Origin: an uncultured Adlercreutzia sp.
GTDB taxonomy: Bacteria; Actinomycetota; Coriobacteriia; Coriobacteriales; Eggerthellaceae
Assembly: GCA_902478715.1 (NCBI GenBank)
Contig: CABSMC010000037.1
Span: forward strand, 1-23,545
Direction: 5' to 3'
DNA: 23,545 nucleotides
Numbering within the stretch: the first letter of the stretch is position 1; the number at the start of each line of letters is the position of its first letter. Position numbers and translations under genes: made by a program. Below the pieces are notes generated by a model. That model was not told the DNA's origin. It ran no database searches and saw only the letters and a program-made list of their open reading frames with translations. Positions 15,566 through 22,346 of this stretch are shown here, one piece after another.

Positions 15566-17015
15566 GAGCCTCGGCGAGGTAACGGCTATCGGCACCGGTA
15601 TGGGCAAGCATGGCGAGTTCACGGTAGAGGTGTCGGCCAAAGATGGCGCCATCGATCGCATCACCGTGCTCGATTCCCGTGAGACGCCGGGTATGGGCGA
15701 TGTGGCCATGGAGAAGATGACCCAAGCGATCATCGACAATCAGACGCTTGCGGTAGACACCATCAGTGGCGCCACGCTTACCTCGATGGTCTTCCTCACC
15801 GCCGTGGGCAGCGCCTTAGATGCGATGGGGGAGAGCGCGGACGATTGGAAGAATCGCGAGCCAGCCGCTTGGGTGAGCGACGTTGAGCTCCCGGAAGAGG
15901 CGGACGTCGTGGTCATAGGCGCGGGCGGTGCCGGCTTCGCGGCGGCCATTACGGCGGCCAATGAGGGCAAGAGCGTCGTGCTCATGGACAAGATGGGCGT
16001 CTTCGGCGGGGATACGGCCCTCTCGGGAGGCGAAATGGCGGTGCCCGGCAACTGGATCCAGGTGACGCAGGGCATAGAAGACAGCCCTGAGAACCTCGTG
16101 TCCGACATGCTCGTCGGCGGCGACAACAAGGGCGATCCGGAGCTGGTGGCCATCATCGCCAACGGCGCGCTCGACTCGGCCAACTGGCTCACCTACGAGG
16201 GCGGCGTCTCCTGGAAGCACGACCTCATGCAGTTCGGCGGCCACAACATCAAGCGCTCCATCATCCCCATCACCCATTCCGGCTCCGAGATGACCACCAA
16301 GCTAACCGACCGCGTCAACGGCATGGACAACATCGTGCTCATCGACAACACCAAGGCCGTCGAGCTGGTCACCGACGGCGCGGGTGCCGCGACGGGCGCG
16401 CTGCTGTACGTCGGCGACGTGCGCCTGGAGAACCATGGCATCCTCGTGAACAGGGAGGGCGACCGCTTCGTGCAAGAGCTCGACCGCCGCGACGTCATTT
16501 CCAACGGCATCAAGAACCAGACCGACGGCGTGGCCTTCCTCCTGTTCGATCAGGCGGCTGCCGATGAGACGGGGCTGCTCAAGCAGCATGCCGACGAGTA
16601 CGAGAACAGCGAGGCTCGCGGCGTTATCGTGAAAGGCGATACGCTGGAGGACGTGGCGAAGGCCCAAGGCGTCGATGCCGCCGAGCTGCAGAAGACCGTC
16701 GAGAAGTGGAACCAGTACTGCGCCGACGGGAAGGATCCGGATTTCGGCTACAGCGCCGAGATGAACGTCATCGGAGACGGCCCTTACTACCTTATGGCCT
16801 GCAAGCCCGCCGTGCACTACACCATGGGCGGTTTGCACATCACGCCCGAGGCAGAGGTGCTCACCGTAGAGGGCACGCCTATCGCCGGCCTGTATGCCGC
16901 CGGCGAGGTGGCCGGCCACAAGATGGGCACGAACCGTCTGGGCTCTTGCTCTATGACCGACATTTACACCTTCGGCCGCATCGCCGGCAAGAACGCCGCC
17001 GACTACGCCGCCTAA
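15564..17015 (+). pseudogene. Remnant of a fumarate-reductase-like FMN/FAD flavoprotein
   Basis: An open frame related to the flavoprotein reductases with an FMN-binding domain followed by a fumarate-reductase FAD domain. The FMN domain runs to SGATLTS, the usual site of covalent FMN. The FAD motif VVVIGAGGAGFAAAITAANEGKSVVLMDKM follows, then HYTMGG and GTNRLGS, which keep the late active-site His and Arg. Two parts are missing. The 5' end is cut: similarity (GTGMGKHGEF) already starts before the first ATG (15600), an in-frame TAG lies at 15561, no ribosome site is present and the signal peptide is absent. About 80 residues are lost near 16398-16409, where TGAL runs straight into LYVGDVRLENHG, removing the ATGGF-type FAD strand and the HPT active-site segment. 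The remaining frame is unbroken, so decay is recent or a fragment is still made. A terminator follows. Confidence 0.65.
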
Positions 17016-17045
17016 AGAGCTGACCGCCACGTCAGTTCACGATTC

Positions 17046-17096
17046 GGCCACGGCTGCCCCCGCGTTTCGTGACAGGGGGGCGACCGTGGCCTTTCT
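17046..17096 (+). terminator. Hairpin terminator after the flavoprotein remnant
   Basis: GGCCACGG (17046-17053) pairs with CCGTGGCC (17084-17091), with CCCCC and GGGGG able to pair inside, and TTTCT follows directly. It lies 30 bases after the remnant's stop and upstream of the carboxypeptidase gene. Confidence 0.6.
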
Positions 17097-17181
17097 GCAT
17101 CGGCGATGCGTGTAGGCTCAGCGTTGTTAGTCGTGCGCGCGACCTTGTGGCCGGGCGCCTCAACGCGAGTAAGGAGCCATT

Positions 17182-18666
17182 ATGGCAGAGACAAGCCCCT
17201 CCTTCACCGTCACCATGAACGACGGGAAGAGCGCCAAACCGGAGCAGCCCGTTCCTGAACCGGCCAGCAAGGATATGACCTGGACTGACGGCAAGCAGAC
17301 CATCAAATACACCGCCACTGCCGAGATGCTGCCGTTGCACACCGACGACGGCACGCTCATCGGGCACATGTTCGCTCTCTCCTACGTAAGCGATGCGGCC
17401 GACAAGTCCGATCGCCCCGTCACCTTCTGCTGGAACGGCGGCCCGGGCGGCTCGTCGGCCATGGTCAACATCGGCGGCTTGGGTCCGCGCCGCGTGCCCA
17501 TCAATACCATCAAGCAGCTGCCCTGCCCCACCAAGCCCGAGGACAATCCCTACTCGCTTCTGCCCACGACCGACCTCGTGTACCTGGATGCCATGGGCAC
17601 CGGCTACTCGAAGGTGGCCGAGGGCTACGACCCGAAGAAGGTCTGGGGCGTCGACGGCGATGCGGACGCCTTCATGCGCGGCATCGCCCAGTGGCTCACC
17701 ACTCACGAGCGCTGGAACACGCCTCTGTACCTGTACGGCGAGTCCTACGGCACCATGCGCAACTCGGTGCTCATGCGCGTGCTCGGCGAGCGCGGCATCG
17801 CGCTGACCGGCGTCATCGAGCAGTCCACCATTCTCGATTACGCGCCGACGCTTTCGGGCAACGACCTGTACTACATGGGCATGCTGCCGGTCTACGCCGC
17901 CACGGCCAACTACTTCGGCAAGGCCGGCGCTGGCGTCGACCAGTTCGAGTGGTTCGACCGCGCCTGGAAGTTCGTCGATGAGAAGTACGGTCGCGCCCTC
18001 ATCGCGAGCGACTCCATCACTCCGGAAGAGGAGCACGAGCTGGCCGTCGAGATGAGCGAGCTCATCGGGCTTCCGGCCGAGTTCATCGAGGGCAAGCACC
18101 TGCGCATCGAGCTGGACACCTTCCGCAAGACCATCATGGCCGACGAGGGCCTGTTCACCGGCCGCTACGATACGCGCTTCACCGAGCCGGCCTACATGGA
18201 TGTGCAAGGCGACAACGAGTTCTTCGCTGGCGAGGATCCCTCCGGCGATGCCATCATGACGCCGGACCAGTCCGCCTGGATGAAGCTCGTCCAGGAGACG
18301 GGCTTTAAGGGCTCGCCGATCAACCTGCTGCTTTCCATGAAGGTGAACGAGGAGTGGAACTGGACGCACCAGGCCCCCGGCACCATGGGCAGCCCCGTGT
18401 GCCCGAACACCGCCTACGATATGGGCACGGCCCTGCGCCGCAACCCGTTCTGCCGCGTGCTGTTCTTCGGCGGCATCCACGACGCGGCCACGCCGTTCTG
18501 GAACGTGAAGCACTCCATCTCGAAGATGTTTTTGCCCGAGTCCATCACGAGCCGCATCGAGTACAAGGTGCACGAGAACGGGCATATGGCCTATGAGGAT
18601 CTGCCTACCTTGGAGAAGATGGCCCCGGAGCTGGCCGCCTTCTACGAGAAGAGGCACGAGGCGTAA
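17182..18666 (+). CDS. S10-family serine carboxypeptidase-like protein
   Basis: A 494-residue alpha/beta-hydrolase of peptidase family S10. The oxyanion-hole segment WNGGPGGSSA lies at 84-93, catalytic Ser188 in YGESYGTMR, Asp434 in GIHDAATPFW and His468 in ENGHMAY; the order Ser, Asp, His and the motifs are those of serine carboxypeptidases, which remove C-terminal residues from peptides at acid pH. There is no signal peptide or membrane segment: the first 45 residues are hydrophilic (MAETSPSFTVTMNDGKSAKP), so the protein should stay in the cytosol, unlike the secreted eukaryotic enzymes. The ATG at 17182 follows AAGGAG. Peptide catabolism or peptide-conjugate cleavage are both possible. Confidence 0.9.
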   Translation: MAETSPSFTVTMNDGKSAKPEQPVPEPASKDMTWTDGKQTIKYTATAEMLPLHTDDGTLIGHMFALSYVSDAADKSDRPVTFCWNGGPGGSSAMVNIGGLGPRRVPINTIKQLPCPTKPEDNPYSLLPTTDLVYLDAMGTGYSKVAEGYDPKKVWGVDGDADAFMRGIAQWLTTHERWNTPLYLYGESYGTMRNSVLMRVLGERGIALTGVIEQSTILDYAPTLSGNDLYYMGMLPVYAATANYFGKAGAGVDQFEWFDRAWKFVDEKYGRALIASDSITPEEEHELAVEMSELIGLPAEFIEGKHLRIELDTFRKTIMADEGLFTGRYDTRFTEPAYMDVQGDNEFFAGEDPSGDAIMTPDQSAWMKLVQETGFKGSPINLLLSMKVNEEWNWTHQAPGTMGSPVCPNTAYDMGTALRRNPFCRVLFFGGIHDAATPFWNVKHSISKMFLPESITSRIEYKVHENGHMAYEDLPTLEKMAPELAAFYEKRHEA

Positions 18667-18714
18667 AACGCGCTGTATTGCTTGTGCGGATGCTTGGAAC
18701 TGCAGATGCATGAA

Positions 18715-18748
18715 AACGGCCGCCGCCCTTTGAAGGACGGCGGCCGTT
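18715..18748. terminator. Bidirectional terminator between carboxypeptidase and SDR genes
   Basis: AACGGCCGCCG (18715-18725) and CGGCGGCCGTT (18738-18748) form a perfect 11-base stem that can extend by CC/GG inside. The left flank is AA-rich and the right is followed by CT, between convergent genes. The clearest terminator in the window. Confidence 0.8.
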
Positions 18749-18769
18749 CTGTATGGCTCTGCGAAGTGC

Positions 18770-19522
18770 TTACGGACGCGACAGGCCGTCCACGGGAAGC
18801 ACGGCGCCCGAGACGTAGCTGGACATGTCGCTGGCCAGGTACAGGCAGGCGCACGCGATGTCCTCGGGCTCGCCCATGCGGCCGAGCGGGATGGACTCGA
18901 TGAGCGGCTTGATGACCGAGTCGGGCAGCGCGTCCACCATATCGGTGTGAGTGACGCCCGGGGCCACGGCGTTCACGCGGATCTTGTGCTTGGCCAGCTC
19001 GCGGGCGAGCGACAGCGTGAGCCCGTTCACGGCGAACTTGCTCGTGGGATAGGCGAAGCCCGAGGGCTGGCCGTACTTGCCCACCATGGAGCTCGTATTC
19101 ACGATGGAGCCGCCCTCGCCCTGCTCGATCATGATGCGCGCCGCCGCCTGGGTGCACACGAACACGGCGGTCACGTTGATGGACATGACCTTGTTGAACT
19201 CCTCCAAGGTGTAGTCCACCAGCGGCGTGCGGGAGCTGACGCCTGCGTTGTTGCATAGCACATCAAGGCGTCCGAAGCGATCGACCACCGAGGCGAAGGC
19301 CGCCGCTACGGAGTCGGGATCGGTCAGTGTGGGCGCGATGCCCATGACGTTGTCAGTGAAGCCCTCCTCGGCGAGCTTGGCGAGCGCCGCATCCACGGTC
19401 TCCTGGCGCGATCCGGCCAGCGCCACCTTCGCGCCGTTCTTCAAAAACTCGCGCACGATGGTGAATCCGATGCCGCGTGTGCCGCCGGTGACGATGGCCA
19501 CCTTGCCTTCTACGATGCCCAT
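18770..19522 (-). CDS. Short-chain dehydrogenase/reductase
   Basis: A 250-residue classical SDR. The cofactor motif TGGTRGIG is at 12-19, NNAG at 91-94, the catalytic serine in NTSSMVG (144 or 145) and the YxxxK pair Tyr158-Lys162. Arg39 after the second strand (LAGSR) suggests NADPH preference. The C-terminal end (DMSSYVSGAVLPVDGLSRP) is of the 3-oxoacyl-ACP-reductase-like or hydroxysteroid-dehydrogenase-like class; bile-acid SDRs of gut actinobacteria look similar, but sequence reading cannot fix the substrate. The ATG at 19522 has GAAAGGA upstream; a longer frame from 19708 adds 62 unrelated residues. It is alone in its unit; a TAAGAT at 19554-19559 on the minus strand may be its -10. Confidence 0.92.
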   Translation of the reverse strand: MGIVEGKVAIVTGGTRGIGFTIVREFLKNGAKVALAGSRQETVDAALAKLAEEGFTDNVMGIAPTLTDPDSVAAAFASVVDRFGRLDVLCNNAGVSSRTPLVDYTLEEFNKVMSINVTAVFVCTQAAARIMIEQGEGGSIVNTSSMVGKYGQPSGFAYPTSKFAVNGLTLSLARELAKHKIRVNAVAPGVTHTDMVDALPDSVIKPLIESIPLGRMGEPEDIACACLYLASDMSSYVSGAVLPVDGLSRP

Positions 19523-19671
19523 GGGCGTCCTTTCTCTCGGGTAGACTCGCATAATCTTACCGCGATGGGGATGCCTCGTTGGTTTCGGGGCGGTTACAAA
19601 GCGAGGGACTCGGAGCGGGATAGAGGCAAAGACGGAGGCGATGGCGGCCCGGCGCGCAAGTGCGGCAGCTG

Positions 19672-20124
19672 CTAATTCCGTGTCCAGCGCTCGTTCTCGT
19701 CGTACCACATGAACAGCTCGTAAACGCGCAGGCTGGGGGCGATCAGGTAGGTGTCGGGCGGGAAGCCGAACGCGGGGCTTTCCCCGTTGACGACGGCGGT
19801 GCCCAGAAGCATCTCCGGCGTGGCCTGGGTGCGGTGGTATTCGGCAGCGATGCGGGCCGCTTCGTCGGGATGCTCTTCAAGCCAGCTTTCGGCCTGGGCC
19901 TCCACGTGGCGCATCTCGGCCAGCAGGGCTTCGCGACGCAGTTCGCGCAGCTCGTCGATGCGGTCGTAGTAGTCGATGCGCACCCGCGGCGTGCGCACGC
20001 CCTCGGTCACGTAAAGGCGCACGAGCTCCATGGGCATGCGCTGGGCGAGGTCGTGCAGGGCAGTGCTGAATTCCTTGGATTTGCGCCAGGTGGAACGGGA
20101 GAATGCCACTTCAGTTGTGATCAT
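19672..20124 (-). CDS. Unrecognised 150-residue protein
   Basis: I do not recognise this family. The protein starts MITTEVAFSRSTWRKSKEF and has no signal peptide or membrane segment. A charged helical middle (DRIDELRELRREALLAEMRHVEAQAESWLEEHPDEAARIAAEY) could form a coiled coil; the C-terminal part (FGFPPDTYLIAPSLRVYELFMWYDENERW) is rich in aromatics. Base composition and codon use look like its neighbours. ATG 20124 is chosen with AAAGGGG six bases upstream, inside the palindrome AAGGGGCCCCTT (20125-20136). An in-frame GTG at 20163 adds 13 residues and falls about where transcription from the TGCTATAGT element would begin, so a leaderless message is possible. Confidence 0.6.
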   Translation of the reverse strand: MITTEVAFSRSTWRKSKEFSTALHDLAQRMPMELVRLYVTEGVRTPRVRIDYYDRIDELRELRREALLAEMRHVEAQAESWLEEHPDEAARIAAEYHRTQATPEMLLGTAVVNGESPAFGFPPDTYLIAPSLRVYELFMWYDENERWTRN

Positions 20125-20136
20125 AAGGGGCCCCTT
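20125..20136. repeat. 12-bp palindrome at the ribosome site of the unknown gene
   Basis: AAGGGGCCCCTT, a perfect palindrome directly before the ATG at 20124 that includes the only Shine-Dalgarno-like bases of that gene. It could be an operator or could mask the ribosome site; it may also be chance. Confidence 0.4.
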
Positions 20137-20169
20137 TGTCGTTTCAGCAGTGTTTGAAGCCACGCGCCC

Positions 20170-20178
20170 ACTATAGCA
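20170..20178 (-). promoter_or_regulatory. Extended -10 promoter for the unrecognised 150-residue protein
   Basis: On the minus strand TGCTATAGT (TG-N-TATAGT) lies 46 bases before ATG 20124 and seven bases before GTG 20163. One of the best matches to the window's recurring TGCTAnnnT word. Confidence 0.45.
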
Positions 20179-20375
20179 CGCGGGTGCTTGCAGCGCGAGG
20201 GGCGATTCTGTGCCGGTTTGCTGACGATTTCAGGGAACGGGAAAGGGGCGGGGAGAGTGGTCTGGACGGCTCTAGCCGGCCTATCAAGCCAAGAACGTGC
20301 AGAAAGTCCGCCGCCGCGCGGCGGGGAGGGTCGTTCGCGCGGCGGGGCGATGGTTGGCGGTTGGTGAAGTGGGCT

Positions 20376-20411
20376 CACGGGGAGGCGAAATGGACGAGTG
20401 GCCTCCCCGTG
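20376..20411 (-). terminator. Terminator hairpin after the Tat-exported flavoprotein gene
   Basis: CACGGGGAGGC (20376-20386) and GCCTCCCCGTG (20401-20411) form a perfect 11-base stem around a 14-base loop, 11 bases past the flavoprotein stop. No T-run follows. The remainder of the gap 20137-20375 is GC-rich and holds only the promoter above and two copies of GCGCGGCGGGG (20316 and 20337). Confidence 0.65.
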
Positions 20412-20422
20412 CTCGCAGGCTG

Positions 20423-22135
20423 CTATTGAGCGGCGCCGGCGAGCAGCTTCGCCACGTGACGGCCCTCAACGGAACTGCGGCCGCAGGCCACGCCCACGAC
20501 ATACTCGGGATAGTTACCCGAGAAGAAGCTGCCGGATACGTCACCGGCGGCATATAGGCCCTCGATGACGTTCAGCTCCGGATCGAGCACCTGGCAGTTC
20601 TCGTTAATGCGCAGGCCGTCGATCGTGGTGAGCAGCGAGCCACCGAACCAGCAACCGTAGAAGGGTGCTTGGCGAATAGCGGATAGGCGATAGGCCTCTT
20701 TGCCGAAGTCCTCGTCCACCTGTGCATCGTAAAAACCGTTGTAGCGCTCCACTTCGGCGAGGAAGTTGTCCTTGTCTTGGCCGGTGAAGCCGAGCAGATC
20801 GGCTAGCTCCTCAATGGTGTCGGCTTTCATGAGGATGCCGGACTCTTGGGAAGCGGCGGTGTACTCGTCGTAGGTCATGCCCATCTCGATGTAAGGCACC
20901 ACGCGCGAGCAGCCAACGGTTTCGAAGCGCAGCATGTCATCCATCATGTTGCTGTCGTAGACCTGGCACCATACGCCGCCGGGCTGATAGGTGGCAGCGA
21001 AGCAGATGAAGTCGTAGGGGGTGGACTCGTTGGCAAAGCGCTGACCGTGGCGGTTCACCTTCATGAAGGGCTGGCTGCCGATGTTCTCTTGGAAGATGCT
21101 GCCGCGGAACATGGCGCCCTCGCCCTCGCCCTCGTAGCCGGCGTCCACGCCAGGGGCTACGGCTCCGCGATCGAAGACCATGGGAGCGGCATCCTTGTCT
21201 TTAGAGGCTCCGGCCCACAGTCCCGCCTTGATGCCGTCGCCGGTGCAAGTGGGGTTGAAGCTGGAGGCGGTGCAGCAGGCTACAGCGGAGGGTTGCAGGG
21301 CGGTCATCATCACGGGGTTGGCTGCGTAGCCGCCCGTGGCGAGCAGGGTATTTTTAGCATTGATCTGCTTCATGCCGTCTTTGGTTTCGAAGATGGCGCC
21401 CGTCACCTTGCCATCGGCGTGAACAAGCTTCACCATCTTATGCTCGAACAGAATGTCGTGACCTTGGCTGGACAAGCGCTCGGCGATGACGTCGTTGCGC
21501 GTGGGCGGGACGTAAGAGGGCTCCCACAGGTGCTGCACGTAGGGCACATAGTAGTCGGTGCCGCCCGTGGCGTGCTCGGGTGGCATGTCCAGCATGACCT
21601 CTTTGCCGGCGTCTTTCATCACCTCGGTTACCCAATCAACGTATTCGGCCGAATCGTCGATCCAGCGCTTGATGAGCTTCTGGTTGCATTTGCCGGAGGC
21701 GTAGCGCGTCAGCTCGTTTAAGAGCTTCGGGCGGTCGATGGTCACGTTGTTGGCCTTGGCATAAGCGGTGTCTACGCCGCCGAGGTATTCGCGGGTCTCG
21801 GGAACCTGGTTGCTCTTATCGCAGGCAATGAAGTCGAGGCCCAGATCGGCCGCAGCGCCAGCGGCGGCAAGGCCGGCTGTGCCGGCACCAATGATGAGGA
21901 AGTCGGTGTCGAGGGTTTCGACGATGTCGCTCTCAGCGATTTCGGGCTCTGCGCCAAGCCAGTCCTCTGCGCTCGCTGCAGCTTCGGGCGTCGCAGCTGC
22001 TTCACCGGTCGCACTGAGGTCTTTCTCGGCCGAAGTCTGGGGCGCGCATCCTGCCAAGCCCATGGCTCCCACGGCGGCCACGGCGCCCAGGCCGAGGAAG
22101 TCGCGACGGTTCATTTTCATTGATTCCTTACTCAT
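20423..22135 (-). CDS. Tat-exported lipoprotein FAD reductase, substrate unknown
   Basis: A 570-residue flavoprotein of the fumarate-reductase/ketosteroid-dehydrogenase fold. The N-terminus has a Tat motif (NRRDFLGLG, Arg10-Arg11), a hydrophobic stretch and a lipobox LAGC ending at Cys30, so it is probably exported folded and lipid-anchored outside the membrane. An Ala/Glu-rich linker leads to the FAD motif FLIIGAGTAGLAAAGAAADLG near 79-99; LLATGGYAANP and TGDGIKAGLWAGA mark the middle, and GLYAAGDVSGSF closes the FAD site. The late fumarate-reductase residues are not kept: in place of HxTMGG stands CWFGGSLL and in place of the NRLGG Arg stands SGNYPEYVVGVACGRS, so fumarate is an unlikely substrate. 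There is no FMN domain or cytochrome gene nearby. ATG 22135 follows AGGAGG. It is divergent from a membrane regulator. Confidence 0.9.
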   Translation of the reverse strand: MSKESMKMNRRDFLGLGAVAAVGAMGLAGCAPQTSAEKDLSATGEAAATPEAAASAEDWLGAEPEIAESDIVETLDTDFLIIGAGTAGLAAAGAAADLGLDFIACDKSNQVPETREYLGGVDTAYAKANNVTIDRPKLLNELTRYASGKCNQKLIKRWIDDSAEYVDWVTEVMKDAGKEVMLDMPPEHATGGTDYYVPYVQHLWEPSYVPPTRNDVIAERLSSQGHDILFEHKMVKLVHADGKVTGAIFETKDGMKQINAKNTLLATGGYAANPVMMTALQPSAVACCTASSFNPTCTGDGIKAGLWAGASKDKDAAPMVFDRGAVAPGVDAGYEGEGEGAMFRGSIFQENIGSQPFMKVNRHGQRFANESTPYDFICFAATYQPGGVWCQVYDSNMMDDMLRFETVGCSRVVPYIEMGMTYDEYTAASQESGILMKADTIEELADLLGFTGQDKDNFLAEVERYNGFYDAQVDEDFGKEAYRLSAIRQAPFYGCWFGGSLLTTIDGLRINENCQVLDPELNVIEGLYAAGDVSGSFFSGNYPEYVVGVACGRSSVEGRHVAKLLAGAAQ

Positions 22136-22257
22136 ACGTCCCTCCTGTGTCTCGGATTTCCTTTGTGCCGGCAAAACGACGTGGTTTGGCGGCACGGCAT
22201 GTCATCATGGGGAAATTGGGACGCTGAAGCCATCGCTCATGCGCGGCGATTCGAGAA

Positions 22258-22276
22258 ATCACCTCTCTGAGGTGAT
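22258..22276. promoter_or_regulatory. 19-bp perfect palindrome in the divergent promoter region
   Basis: ATCACCTC and GAGGTGAT (eight-base perfect arms) around TCT, between the divergent flavoprotein and regulator genes. It lies 43 bases upstream of the -10 of the regulator and 122 bases before the flavoprotein ATG. Its form is that of a dimeric operator; a short hairpin is the other reading. Confidence 0.5.
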
Positions 22277-22315
22277 GCCGTTACCAGGGGTTTTCGGAAC
22301 CCGACGAGGTCGAGT

Positions 22316-22324
22316 TGCTATACT
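22316..22324 (+). promoter_or_regulatory. Extended -10 promoter for the membrane regulator gene
   Basis: TGCTATACT (TG-N-TATACT), the closest match to consensus among the window's extended -10 elements, is 22 bases before ATG 22347. No good -35 is visible. Its position favours ATG 22347 over ATG 22392. Confidence 0.55.
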
Positions 22325-22346
22325 TTTCTCTTGAGGGGGAGCTCCT

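Noticed and set aside
14429..15682. 417-codon plus-strand open frame opposite CoA-disulfide reductase
   Set aside because: Antisense of the FAD enzyme; no motif, His/Ala/Gly-rich shadow composition.
17032..18711. 559-codon open frame on the minus strand opposite the carboxypeptidase
   Set aside because: It mirrors codon positions of the real S10 gene, has no family motif and an arginine/histidine-rich shadow composition.
20316..20347. Two GCGCGGCGGGG copies 21 bases apart as an operator
   Set aside because: Simple GC-rich words in a GC-rich gap, only two copies and overlapping a self-complementary CG run; chance is likely enough.
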